From: Streptomyces melanogenes
GTDB taxonomy: Bacteria > Actinomycetota > Actinomycetes > Streptomycetales > Streptomycetaceae
NCBI RefSeq assembly: GCF_014649795.1
Contig: NZ_BMTS01000007.1
Location: forward strand, 124,001 to 188,000
Direction: 5' to 3'
DNA: 64,000 nt
Shown: positions 52,381-61,375 of the stretch, in pieces
Layout of the letters: each line of letters starts with the position of its first letter
Numbering within the stretch: the first letter of the stretch is position 1
Program-made: the position numbers and the translations under genes
The notes under the pieces: generated by a model
The model's input: only the letters and a program-made list of their open reading frames with translations
Database searches by the model: none
Told to the model about the DNA's origin: nothing

Positions 52381-53333
52381 CGGCCATCAAGGACGCGGGA
52401 AGCGCCCCCGAGGGTGTCGACGCGGTGCCCGACGCCGGGTCCGCGCCGGTGGAGGTCCTCGGGCTGCGCCTGCGGTCACCCGTCGTCGTGGGCTCTGGTC
52501 TCCTCACCGACCAGGAGCGCAACATCCGTCGGCTGCTCGAGGGCGGGGCGGGCGCCGTGGTCACCAAGACCATCCACCCCGACCCCGGCCCCTCGGGCAA
52601 CGAACGCCTGCTCCGTCTGCCCACGGGCATGCTCAACAACACCACGTACTCCCGTCGCTCCGTGGACGACTGGTGCGCGATGCTGCGCCGGTTCGCCGAC
52701 GACGGCCTGCCGGTGATCACCTCCGTGCACGCGGACTCGCCGGACCAACTCGCCGATCTGGCGGAGCGTGTGACCGATGCGGGCAGCGCAGCCCTGGAGC
52801 TCGGCATCTCGTGCCTCAACGAGGAGGGCGGCGGTCTGGAGGACACTCCCGAGCGGGTCGCCGCGTACACCGAGGCGGTGCGGCGCCGCACCCCGGTGGC
52901 GTTCAGCGTCAAGCTGGCGATCGGGGAGCGGGTGCGCGAGCGCATCGACGCCGCCACGGCCTCGGGCGCGGACGCGATCACCCTGAGCGACACCATCGCG
53001 GGTCTGGCCGTCGACGCCGACACCGGTGAGGTGCGCCTGGGAGGAGCGTTCGGCTACTCGGGGCCCGGCATCAAACCGCTCGTGCTCGCCGAGATCTTCG
53101 GGCTGCGCCGCGACGGGCTGACCGTGCCGGTCATGGCGAGCGGCGGAGTCAAGGACGCCGTGGACGTGGCGGAGTATCTGAGCGTGGGCGCCGAGGCCGT
53201 CCAGGTCTACACGGCGCTGCACCGGAACATGCACGTCACGCTCCGCACCATCCGCCAGGGCTTCGACGACTGGCTGGCCTCGCGCGGCGGCACGGTGGCG
53301 GACCTGGTGGGTCAGAGCGTGAAGAGGGCATGA
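52377..53333 (+). CDS. dihydroorotate-dehydrogenase-like flavoprotein
   Basis: 318 aa TIM barrel with FMN-type motifs: VVGSGLLTDQ, VVTKTI, ALELGISCLNE in place of the usual NISCPN (the Cys retained), FSVKLA and MASGGVKDAVD. Similar small DHODH-like proteins reduce or oxidise ring C=C bonds next to a carbonyl in pyrimidine-like or other substrates. It is not linked to pyrimidine biosynthesis genes, so a secondary role is likely. GTG start overlapping the NDT-like stop (GTGA). Confidence 0.84.
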   Translation: MTAIKDAGSAPEGVDAVPDAGSAPVEVLGLRLRSPVVVGSGLLTDQERNIRRLLEGGAGAVVTKTIHPDPGPSGNERLLRLPTGMLNNTTYSRRSVDDWCAMLRRFADDGLPVITSVHADSPDQLADLAERVTDAGSAALELGISCLNEEGGGLEDTPERVAAYTEAVRRRTPVAFSVKLAIGERVRERIDAATASGADAITLSDTIAGLAVDADTGEVRLGGAFGYSGPGIKPLVLAEIFGLRRDGLTVPVMASGGVKDAVDVAEYLSVGAEAVQVYTALHRNMHVTLRTIRQGFDDWLASRGGTVADLVGQSVKRA

Positions 53334-53334
53334 G

Positions 53335-54114
53335 GTGAAGGCGATGCGGCAACGCACCACGAACGTACCCCGCTACCAGGACCTGACCAGTCCGCAGGTG
53401 CCGCAGACCGCGGCCGGCGCCACCCTGGTGTGGCCGGTGGGAGGACTGGAGCAGCACGGCCCCCACCTCCCGCTCTCGGTCGACCTGGACATCCCGGAAG
53501 CCCTGGCCCGGCAGGTGGTCGCGGAGCTCGACGGTCTGCTGCTGCCCGGCCAGCCGCTCTCGGCCAGGTCGCTGCCGCAGAGCGGGGGCGGACTGCGCTT
53601 CCCGGGCACCGTCCACATCTGCGGCACCACCTTCATCGACTACCTGACGGACTGTCTGAAGTCCCTCTCCCGCCTCGGCCTCGGCCGGCTCGTCGTGATC
53701 AACGGGCACTACGAGAACGAGGGCCTGCTCTTCGAGGCGATCGACGGCTGCGCCCCGGACACCCTGTTCGCGGACACCGAGGTGGTCGCGTTCAGCTGGT
53801 GGAGTCTGGTCACCGACGCCTGGCTCGGCGAGCACATCCCGCACTTCCCCGGATGGCACGCCGAGCACGCGGGCCTGACCGAGACCAGCCTGATGATGTA
53901 TCTGCGCCCCGACGTCGTCCGCGCGGAGCGCCCCAGCCATTCCTCACCACCGCCAGCGGGGGTGTACCGGCACCCCGTCGACGTGGACGAGATCTCGAAC
54001 CAGGGTGTGCTGTCCTCCGCCGTCGGCGCCTCCGCCGAACTGGGGGAGCGCCTGTTCTGGCACCTGGTCGACGGCGCCGTCGAACTCCTCGGCAAGCCGT
54101 CCCGGGTCCCGTGA
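53335..54114 (+). CDS. creatininase-family amidohydrolase
   Basis: 259 aa. Metal-ligand motifs of the creatininase/MftE family: GGLEQHGPHLPLSVDLDI (Glu, His, Asp), INGHYEN and WHAEHAGLTETS near residues 165-176. Family members open cyclic amides or cut amide/formamide bonds (creatinine, FAPy, the mycofactocin peptide). Here it may open or close a lactam made by the preceding enzymes (inference). GTG 53335 follows GAGGG; ATG 53344 is an alternative. Last gene of the cassette, with an 88-nt gap to the sugar operon. Confidence 0.85.
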   Translation: MKAMRQRTTNVPRYQDLTSPQVPQTAAGATLVWPVGGLEQHGPHLPLSVDLDIPEALARQVVAELDGLLLPGQPLSARSLPQSGGGLRFPGTVHICGTTFIDYLTDCLKSLSRLGLGRLVVINGHYENEGLLFEAIDGCAPDTLFADTEVVAFSWWSLVTDAWLGEHIPHFPGWHAEHAGLTETSLMMYLRPDVVRAERPSHSSPPPAGVYRHPVDVDEISNQGVLSSAVGASAELGERLFWHLVDGAVELLGKPSRVP

Positions 54115-54202
54115 ACACGACGAGCTCCAGCAGCCGAGGACGGGCCGCCCGCGATACGTACCGGTGACTCCACCACTCCAGCCACTCCCAGGGGGCTATG
54201 CA

Positions 54203-55507
54203 ATGCCATCGACCAGGCCGTACGAGGACTACGACGTGTGTGTCGTCGGGCTGGGCTACGTCGGCGTCACACTCACCGCCGCGCTGCTCACCACGGGCAG
54301 AAGCGTGCTCGGCTACGAGACCAACCCCAAGGCGGCCGACGAACTCGCCCGGGGCGTCCTGGAGTTGGCCGAACCGGGCGTCGAGGAGGAGATCGAGGGC
54401 GGGGCCGCGAGCGGTGCCTTCGCCGTCACCACCGACCTCGGCGAGCAAAAGCTGCCGCCCGTCGTCATCATCTGCGTCGGCACACCGATCGAGACCGGCG
54501 GGACCACACCCGATCTGAGCCATCTGCGGGCCGCCACCGAGGCGATCGCGGCCGGCATCGACGAGACCACCGTGGTCATCGTGCGCAGCACGGTACCGGT
54601 GGGTACCTCGCGGAGCCTGGTGCTGCCCCTCCTGCGCGGCAGGATCCCCGAACCGCTGCTCGCCTACTGCCCGGAGCGCACCATCCAGGGCCAGGCGCTG
54701 GCGGAACTGCTGTCCCTGCCGCAGATCGTCGGCGGTCTCAGCGACGAGGCGGCCAAGCGGGCCGCGGAGTTCTTCGGCACCCTCTCCGACCAGGTGGTGC
54801 CGGTGTCCTCGCTGGAGAGCGCCGAACTGGTCAAGCTGGTGTGCAACTGCCACACCGACCTGATCTACGGCTTCGGCAACGAGATCGCACTCATCACCGA
54901 GACCCTCGGCCTGGACGCACGCGAGGTCATCGACTCCGCCAACCTCGGCTATCCCCGGCCCACCCTGCACAAGCCGGGCTTCGTCGGCGGCAGCTGCCTG
55001 ACCAAGGACCCCTATCTGCTCGCGTACTCGGTCGCCGCGTACGACCACACACCCCAGATGATCACCGCGGCGCGCACGCTCAACGAGTCCATGCCGCGCA
55101 GGGTCGGCGAACGCGTCCTGGCCGCGCTGTGGGAGCAGGGCAGGGACCCGGCCGGCGCCAGGATCCTGATCTCGGGCTTCGCGTACAAGGGCCGTCCCGA
55201 GACCGACGATCTGCGCGGAGCCCCCTACGAGCGGCTGCTGCCGTTCCTCAGGGGCCGGGTCAAGGAGATCGTCGGGCACGACTTCGTGGTGCCGCCGGCC
55301 CGGATCGAGGCGCTGGGTGTCCGGGCGGTCGGCCTGACCGAGGGCTTCACCGGCGCGCACGCGGCCATCCTCCTCAACGACCACCGGCGCTACGGCGAGG
55401 TCGACGCCGCCGACCTGGTGGCGAGCATGGCGGACCCGGCACTGGTCTACGACACCTGGCGGGTCCTCCCGCCCTCGACGAAGGCGATGAGGCTCGGCCG
55501 TGCGTAA
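54203..55507 (+). CDS. UDP-sugar 6-dehydrogenase (WecC/UDP-ManNAc dehydrogenase-like)
   Basis: 434 aa. VCVVGLGYVGVTL at residues 12-24 binds NAD. AYCPERTIQG, SAELVKLVCNCHTDL and the catalytic Cys in FVGGSCLTKDPYLL (about residues 269-282) are those of the group that oxidises UDP-N-acetylhexosamines as well as UDP-glucose. Gives a UDP-hexuronate or hexosaminuronate. ATG 54203 with AGGGGG upstream. An open extension to 54005 is not needed. Overlaps the next gene by 8 nt. Distinct from the AlgD-like enzyme of the glycan locus. Confidence 0.9.
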   Translation: MPSTRPYEDYDVCVVGLGYVGVTLTAALLTTGRSVLGYETNPKAADELARGVLELAEPGVEEEIEGGAASGAFAVTTDLGEQKLPPVVIICVGTPIETGGTTPDLSHLRAATEAIAAGIDETTVVIVRSTVPVGTSRSLVLPLLRGRIPEPLLAYCPERTIQGQALAELLSLPQIVGGLSDEAAKRAAEFFGTLSDQVVPVSSLESAELVKLVCNCHTDLIYGFGNEIALITETLGLDAREVIDSANLGYPRPTLHKPGFVGGSCLTKDPYLLAYSVAAYDHTPQMITAARTLNESMPRRVGERVLAALWEQGRDPAGARILISGFAYKGRPETDDLRGAPYERLLPFLRGRVKEIVGHDFVVPPARIEALGVRAVGLTEGFTGAHAAILLNDHRRYGEVDAADLVASMADPALVYDTWRVLPPSTKAMRLGRA

Positions 55508-56483
55508 GAAGATCCTGATCACCGGAGGAGCGGGCTTCATCGGCCTGCACCTGGCCCGCCGTCTGGCCGCCACCTGCGAGGTCACCCTGCTCGACGACTT
55601 CAGCAGGGGCCGGTCCGACGCGGAGCTGTCCGCGCTGCTCGGCCCGGTCCACGTCGTCGGGCACGACCTCACCACGCCCGTGCCCGACGGACTGCTCCCG
55701 GACGACTTCGCCGAGGTCTACCACCTGGCCGCCGTCGTCGGCGTCGCCCACTCCAACGACAACCCCCGGCGGGTGCTGCGCACCAACCTCCTCACCACCG
55801 TCCACCTCCTCGACTGGTTCTCCGGCCTGACCGGAGCCACCCTCTGCTTCGCCTCCTCCAGCGAGGCCTACGCGGGCAGCGTCGAGGCCGGCATCGCGTC
55901 CGTCCCCACCACCGAAGACGTACCGCTGATGCTCCCCGATCCCACCGTGCCCCGTTCCTCGTACGGCTTCAGCAAGATCGCCGGAGAGCAGCTGTGCCGC
56001 ACCTACGCGCGCACCCACGGCTTCGCCCTGCGCATGGTCCGCTTCCACAACGTCTACGGACCCCGAATGGGATACGACCACGTCATCCCGCAGTTCATCG
56101 AGCGGCTGCTCGGCGGCGCGGACCCCTTCGAGATCCACGGCGCCGACCAGACGCGCGCGTTCTGCTACGTCGACGACGCCGTCGACGCCATCACCGCGCT
56201 GACCGCCCTGCCCACCAAGGAGCCACTGCTGGTCAACGTCGGCAACGACCAGGAGGAGATCCTCATCAGGGACCTGGCCCGGAGCGTCTTCGACGCCCTG
56301 GGCCGCCACCCGGCCGTCGACGTCCACCCCGCGCCCCCGCTGTCGCCCGCCCGGCGCCTGCCCGACATCTCCCGGCTGCGCGAACTGACCGGGTACCGCC
56401 CGGCGGTTTCACTGAGCGAGGGGTTGCGCCGCACCTGCGAGTGGTACAGCCGGGACATCGCGGCACGCGGAAGCGGAGCGTGA
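55500..56483 (+). CDS. NAD-dependent nucleotide-sugar epimerase/decarboxylase (extended SDR)
   Basis: 327 aa. GGAGFIG at residues 9-15, HLAAVVG, and catalytic SSYGFSKIAGE (Tyr/Lys). The sequence FHNVYGPRMGYDHVIPQFIERLL resembles UDP-glucuronate decarboxylase/epimerase relatives. Follows the dehydrogenase directly, so it probably acts on the UDP-uronate, by 4-epimerisation or decarboxylation to a pentose. GTG start in the end of the upstream gene; the stop overlaps the glycosyltransferase GTG. Confidence 0.88.
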   Translation: MRKKILITGGAGFIGLHLARRLAATCEVTLLDDFSRGRSDAELSALLGPVHVVGHDLTTPVPDGLLPDDFAEVYHLAAVVGVAHSNDNPRRVLRTNLLTTVHLLDWFSGLTGATLCFASSSEAYAGSVEAGIASVPTTEDVPLMLPDPTVPRSSYGFSKIAGEQLCRTYARTHGFALRMVRFHNVYGPRMGYDHVIPQFIERLLGGADPFEIHGADQTRAFCYVDDAVDAITALTALPTKEPLLVNVGNDQEEILIRDLARSVFDALGRHPAVDVHPAPPLSPARRLPDISRLRELTGYRPAVSLSEGLRRTCEWYSRDIAARGSGA

Positions 56484-57562
56484 GCGGCGTGCGCGTACGG
56501 TACGTCCACCGCGGCTACTTCCCGGCGCGTGCCGGAGCCGAACTGATGACGCAGTACCTCGCCGCGTCGATGAGCCGGCTCGGCTGGGACGCCGGCGTGT
56601 ACACCCACCAGGTCGACGAGGACACCGCGACCTTCATGCGGGGCGCGGGCGTGAGTATCCAGCCGCTTCCGGCCACGCCCGACGAGACCGACCGGGCGGA
56701 CGTGGTCCACGCCATCGACGCCTTCCACCCGCAGGACATCGCGGCCGGCCTGGACCTCGCCCGGGCCTGGGACGTGCCGTTCGCGGTCACCCCCGCCTCC
56801 GCCCCCGACGTCTGGCCGGACCGCGAGACCGTACTCGACGGCTGCCGCAGCGCGGACGCCGTCTTCGCCCTGTCCGTGGCGGAACGCGGCATGCTCCGCG
56901 ACGCCGGCGTCAACGCCTCCAGACTGCACATCATCGGCCAGGGACCACACCTGCCCGGCACCCCCGACCCCGCCCGGTTCCGCCGCGAGCACGGCATCGA
57001 AGGACCCGTGGTGCTCTTCCTGGGGCGCAAGACGCGCTCCAAGGGCTACGTCACGCTCCTGGAGGCCACCGAGCACGTCTGGCAGCAACACCCCGACACC
57101 ACCTTCGTGTTCATGGGACCCCGCTGGGACGAGGACTGCGCGCAGCGGTTCGCCGAGCACGCCGACCCCCGCGTCATCGAGCTCGGCATGGCCGACGAGG
57201 ACGCCAAGCACAGCGCCCTCGCCGCCTGCGAGCTGCTGTGCGTGCCCTCCACCGTCGACCTGTTCCCGCTCGTCTACGTGGAGGCGTGGGCCTGTCGCAA
57301 ACCCGTCGTCGCGTCCACCTTCCTCGGCAGTACGGAGGTCGTCGCCCACGGACGGGACGGCCTGCTCGTCCGCCCCACCGCCCGGACCGTCGCCGAGGCG
57401 GTCAACCGGCTCCTCGGCAACCCGTCCGAACGCCGCGCCATGGGAGAGCACGGCTACGACAAGGTGCGCCGTGAACTCGGCTGGGACGCGGTCGCCGACC
57501 GGGTCCACACCGTCTACCGCACGCTGATCGCCGCCCGGAAGCAAACGGAGAACGTCCGATGA
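56480..57562 (+). CDS. family 4 glycosyltransferase
   Basis: 360 aa GT-B enzyme. N-domain YVHRGYFPARAGAELMTQYLA, C-domain VLFLGRKTRSKGYVTLLEA, and the donor motif PSTVDLFPLVYVEAWACRKPVVAS (Glu pair). GTG 56480 overlaps the SDR stop (GTGA) and begins the fold at once; longer in-frame extensions are out of register with the operon. Likely attaches the sugar built by the surrounding genes to the cluster product. No membrane segment. Confidence 0.88.
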   Translation: MSGVRVRYVHRGYFPARAGAELMTQYLAASMSRLGWDAGVYTHQVDEDTATFMRGAGVSIQPLPATPDETDRADVVHAIDAFHPQDIAAGLDLARAWDVPFAVTPASAPDVWPDRETVLDGCRSADAVFALSVAERGMLRDAGVNASRLHIIGQGPHLPGTPDPARFRREHGIEGPVVLFLGRKTRSKGYVTLLEATEHVWQQHPDTTFVFMGPRWDEDCAQRFAEHADPRVIELGMADEDAKHSALAACELLCVPSTVDLFPLVYVEAWACRKPVVASTFLGSTEVVAHGRDGLLVRPTARTVAEAVNRLLGNPSERRAMGEHGYDKVRRELGWDAVADRVHTVYRTLIAARKQTENVR

Positions 57563-58323
57563 AAGCAGTGGTCCTGGCCGGAGGTGAGGGTCGTCGGTTG
57601 CGGCCCGCCACCCTGGCCACCCCCAAACCCCTCATCCCCATCGACGGCATACCGATCCTGCACATCATCCTGACGCAGTTGGAGCGCGCGGGCTTCACCC
57701 ATGTGTCGCTCTCCCTCGGCTACCGGGCCCACATGATCAAGGCGAGCTTCGGCGGTAGTTGTTCGCCGGATGTGGAGCTGGACTTCTTCCAGGAGGAGGA
57801 GCCGCTGGGCACCGCGGGCCCGCTCGCGCTGCTGCCGCCTTTCGAGGACTCCACCCTGGTGATGAACGCGGACCTGCTCACCGACATCGACTTCGCCGAC
57901 CTGGTCAGGCGCCACAAGAAGTCCCAGGCCGCCGCCACGGTCGCGCTCAGCCGCCAGGACATCGACATCGCGCACGGCGTGGTGGAACTCGACGAGGAGG
58001 GGCGCGTGACCGACTTCCGCGAGAAGCCCCGGTTGAGTTACCTGGTCAGCGGGGGCATCTATGTGCTGGAGCCGTCGTTGCTGCGGTTGCTGCCGCCGCG
58101 CGGCCGGCACGACATGCCCGCCCTGCTCGACCGGGCCCGGGCCGAGGGCGAGCGCATCGAGGGCCATGTCATCGAGGGGGACTGGCACGACATCGGCACG
58201 CCCGAGCAACTGGACCTGGCCGCCGCCGCGTTCCGCGCCGACCGGGCCCGCTACCTGGGCCGTCGCGCCGCGGCCGCGCTGTGTGCGGGGAGCGGCGCCT
58301 CGCAGGAGGTGGTGGGTGGATGA
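57559..58323 (+). CDS. sugar-1-phosphate nucleotidyltransferase
   Basis: 254 aa. VVLAGGEGRRLRPATLATPKPLIP is the nucleotide-binding signature, EEEPLGTAGPL and VMNADLLTDID provide metal and base contacts, and GDWHDIGTPEQL closes the sugar site. Short form without acyltransferase domain, like RmlA-, ManC- or HddC-type enzymes, so the NTP and sugar cannot be fixed. Makes an NDP-sugar for this operon. ATGA overlaps at both ends. Confidence 0.9.
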   Translation: MKAVVLAGGEGRRLRPATLATPKPLIPIDGIPILHIILTQLERAGFTHVSLSLGYRAHMIKASFGGSCSPDVELDFFQEEEPLGTAGPLALLPPFEDSTLVMNADLLTDIDFADLVRRHKKSQAAATVALSRQDIDIAHGVVELDEEGRVTDFREKPRLSYLVSGGIYVLEPSLLRLLPPRGRHDMPALLDRARAEGERIEGHVIEGDWHDIGTPEQLDLAAAAFRADRARYLGRRAAAALCAGSGASQEVVGG

Positions 58324-59471
58324 CGGCCTTCGACATCGCGCTGTACCGTCCGCAGATCGGGCCGGCCGCGATCGAGGCGGTCAGCGGCGTCCTGCGGTCC
58401 GGGTGGCTGTCGGCCGGGCCCGTCACCGAGGAGTTCGAGGGCAAGTACGCGGCCGCGCTGGGTGTCGGGTCCGCGGTCGCCGTCAGCAGCGGCACGGCCG
58501 CCCTGCACCTGGCCGTCCTGGCTCTGGGCCTGGGCCCGGGCGACGAGGTCGTGCTGCCGTCGCTGAACTTCGTCTCGGCCGCCGCGACTGTCGCGCTGTG
58601 CGGCGCCACCCCGGTGTTCGCCGACGTGAAGGGCCCGCACGACCTGTGCATCGACCCCGAGGACGCCGCCCGCCGCATCACCTCGCGCACCCGGGCGATC
58701 GTCGCCATGCACTACGGCGGTTACGCCGCCGATCTGACGGCCCTTTCCCGGCTGGCCCGTGCGCACGGCCTCGCCCTGATCGAGGACTGCGCCCACGCCC
58801 CCGTCACCGACTCGGTCCACGGCGTGCTCGGCACGGTCGGCGACATCGGTTGCTACAGCTTCTTCGCCACCAAGAACCTGGCCATGGGCGAGGGCGGCAT
58901 GGTGGTCGCCCGCGACCCCGTCGTGAGTGAGCGCATCCGGCGGCTGCGCTCGCACGCCCTGACCGTCAGCGCCCAGCAGCGCGACCGAGGCGGATCCTCG
59001 CTGTACGACGTCGACGCCCTGGGCCTCAACTACCGACCCACGGAGATCGGCTGTGCCATCGGGTGCGTCCAGCTGGAGGCCCTGCCCGCCGCACAGGCCC
59101 GCCGACGGGACGCGGTGCGGATGTACCGCGAGCGACTGGCCTCACTGCCCGGGCTCACCGTGCCGTTCGCCGACCGGCCCGTGGAGGACAGCGCCCACCA
59201 CCTGTTCGCCGTGGTGCTACCCGAGGGCACCGACCGCGAGGCGCTTCAGGGCCGGCTGCGCGCGGCGCGGATCCAGACCGGCGTGCACTACCCGCCCACC
59301 CACCTGTTCACCCCCTACCGGGAGCGCCAGGAGGACGAGCCGTGCCGTCTGCCGGTCACCGAGGACGTGATGGCACGTCAGCTCTCGCTGCCGCTGCACC
59401 CGGGCATCGGCGCGGCCGAGGTCCGCCAGGTCGTCGAAGCGGTGAGCGCCGCATGGCAGGAGACACCGTGA
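58320..59471 (+). CDS. DegT/DnrJ/EryC1-family PLP aminotransferase
   Basis: 383 aa. GSAVAVSSGTAALHLAV, EDCAHAPVTD (Asp of the PLP ring contact), the Schiff-base Lys in SFFATKNLAMGEGG near residue 185 and LNYRPTEIGCAIGCVQLE are all typical. Transfers an amino group from glutamate to a keto-sugar nucleotide, implying an amino sugar in the product. ATG 58320 overlaps the upstream stop (ATGA). The gene end contains AGGAGA, which serves as the ribosome site of the next gene. Confidence 0.9.
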   Translation: MTAFDIALYRPQIGPAAIEAVSGVLRSGWLSAGPVTEEFEGKYAAALGVGSAVAVSSGTAALHLAVLALGLGPGDEVVLPSLNFVSAAATVALCGATPVFADVKGPHDLCIDPEDAARRITSRTRAIVAMHYGGYAADLTALSRLARAHGLALIEDCAHAPVTDSVHGVLGTVGDIGCYSFFATKNLAMGEGGMVVARDPVVSERIRRLRSHALTVSAQQRDRGGSSLYDVDALGLNYRPTEIGCAIGCVQLEALPAAQARRRDAVRMYRERLASLPGLTVPFADRPVEDSAHHLFAVVLPEGTDREALQGRLRAARIQTGVHYPPTHLFTPYRERQEDEPCRLPVTEDVMARQLSLPLHPGIGAAEVRQVVEAVSAAWQETP

Positions 59472-61375
59472 AGGGTGGCCGCGTCACGCTCTCCGACGGC
59501 GCCCTGTACCGCGACGGGCGCCCCTTCGTCAGCGTCGGGGTCAACTACCACCCCTCGCCCACCGGCTGCGACTACTGGCGGGAGTGGGACGGCGCCCGTA
59601 TCGACGACGACTTCCGCCGGATGGCCGCCGCCGGACTGAACACCGTACGGTTCTTCGTCTTCTGGGCCGACCTCGAACCCAAGGAAGGCGTCTACGACCC
59701 CGAGATGACCAACCGGCTGCGGGAGCTGGCCCGGAGCGCCCATCGGCACGGTCTGACGTGTCTGCCCTCGCTGCTGACGATCTGGATGAACGGCCAGTGG
59801 TTCGACCCGCCGTGGCGCGAGGGCCGGGACCTGTGGCGGGACGCGGACCTGCGCGAGCGGCAGCGGGCCTTCGTCCACCACATCGCCACCGAGCTGCGGG
59901 ACGCGCCGAACATCCTCGCCTACGACCTCGGGGACGAGGTGATCCACGTCGACTCCGCGTCGTCCGCCGCCCTCGGCGCCGACGAGGTCCGGGCGTGGTG
60001 GGGGATGCTCGCGGGAGCCATCCGCGCCGCCGACCCGAACGCGCTGGTCCTCCAGGCCAACGAGGCCTCGGCGGTGCTCGGCGGCCATGCCTTCCGCCCG
60101 GAGCACGCCGAGCCCCTTGACCTGGTGGGACTGCACGGGTTCCCGGTGTGGACACCGTTCCACATCGAGTCCGTCGCGGCCCGCAAGGCCACCGCCTTCC
60201 TGCCCTACCTCGTGCGGCGCGGGCGCGCCCATCGGCCCGTGTACGTCGACGAGATGGGCAGCTACGGCTGCGACGAGAGTACGGCCGCGCGGTATCTGCG
60301 GGCCGCGTCCCACTCCGCCTTCGCGGCCGGCGCGGTCGGCACCGCCGTCTGGTGTTGGCAGGACTTCACCACCGACCGCAAGCCCTACGCGCTGCGGCCC
60401 AACGAGCGGCGCGTCGGCCTGCTGGACGCGGACGGCCGCGAGAAACCCGCCCTGGCCGAGTACCGGACGTTCGCCCGGCGCGTGACCGGCGAGCTGGCCG
60501 GGTTCAGGCCGCTGCCCGCCCCGGTGGGTGTCTTCATTCCCGAGCCGGAGCCGCAGGACGAGGCCGGTTACCTGACGCCTTCGGGCAGCGACGCGCCCGC
60601 CGCCTTCTACGCCCACCTGCTCCTCCAACAGGCCCACCTACCATACGAGTTCACCGGCCGCGACGCGGATCTGGAGCGTCACGCGCTGCTGATCTGCCCC
60701 TCGGCGCGGCAGCTGTCGCTGCCCGACCGCCGCCGCCTGGCGCGGTACGTCACCTCCGGCGGCGTTCTGCTGTACTCCACCGGCAGCCTGCTGGACGCCG
60801 CGGGCGACGAGGAGTTGTTCGGCATTCGCGTGCGGGACTTCACCCGGGCCGACGACACCCACGCCGAGTTCACCTGGACGGGCGTACGCTTCCCGCTGCG
60901 CTGGGACCCCGGCCCGATCCCGGTGATCGATGCGGCGGGTGCCGAGACCCTGGCCGCGTTCCCCGACGGCTCGCCCGCCCTGACCCGCCACCGCCTGGGC
61001 GAGGGGAGCGCCTACTACCTCAACGCCCCGCTGGAGGCACAGCTCAACGCCCCCTACCGCCTCCAGGAGGTCGCCTGGCACCGGCTGTACGAGGCGGTCG
61101 CCGAGGCGGCGGGTGTACGTGTGCCGCTGACCGCGGACGACCCGTCGGTGGAGGTCACCGTGCTCGGACGCGGCGACGAGCGCTGCGCCGTGGTCATCAA
61201 CCACGCTCCCGAAGCGGTGGACACGACGCTGCGGCGCCGACCGGTGGAAGGCACCCCGGAGACCACGGAGCCCCTGCGCCTGGAGCCCAAGGGGGTGCGT
61301 CTGCTGTTCTGGCCCGGCGACGCCACGGCGCGGCACCCCGGTGGGCGGGAGCGGCCCGAGGAGCGACAGACGTGA
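59468..61375 (+). CDS. clan GH-A glycoside hydrolase with GATase-like domain (beta-galactosidase-like)
   Basis: About 635 aa. TIM-barrel hydrolase: GVNYHPSPTGCDYW, MAAAGLNTVRFFVFWADLEP, acid/base Glu in YDLGDEVIH (NE of relatives reads DE) near residue 157 and nucleophile Glu in VYVDEMGSYG near 261. After about residue 350 comes a GATase1/trimerisation-like domain (LLICPSARQLSLPDRRRLARYV) and a final beta-rich part. Resembles GH42/GH5-like enzymes. No signal peptide, so it acts inside the cell, perhaps removing a sugar from a glycosylated intermediate (inference). GTG 59468 has AGGAGA and a GTGA overlap; ATG 59453 is an alternative. Confidence 0.82.
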   Translation: MKGGRVTLSDGALYRDGRPFVSVGVNYHPSPTGCDYWREWDGARIDDDFRRMAAAGLNTVRFFVFWADLEPKEGVYDPEMTNRLRELARSAHRHGLTCLPSLLTIWMNGQWFDPPWREGRDLWRDADLRERQRAFVHHIATELRDAPNILAYDLGDEVIHVDSASSAALGADEVRAWWGMLAGAIRAADPNALVLQANEASAVLGGHAFRPEHAEPLDLVGLHGFPVWTPFHIESVAARKATAFLPYLVRRGRAHRPVYVDEMGSYGCDESTAARYLRAASHSAFAAGAVGTAVWCWQDFTTDRKPYALRPNERRVGLLDADGREKPALAEYRTFARRVTGELAGFRPLPAPVGVFIPEPEPQDEAGYLTPSGSDAPAAFYAHLLLQQAHLPYEFTGRDADLERHALLICPSARQLSLPDRRRLARYVTSGGVLLYSTGSLLDAAGDEELFGIRVRDFTRADDTHAEFTWTGVRFPLRWDPGPIPVIDAAGAETLAAFPDGSPALTRHRLGEGSAYYLNAPLEAQLNAPYRLQEVAWHRLYEAVAEAAGVRVPLTADDPSVEVTVLGRGDERCAVVINHAPEAVDTTLRRRPVEGTPETTEPLRLEPKGVRLLFWPGDATARHPGGRERPEERQT

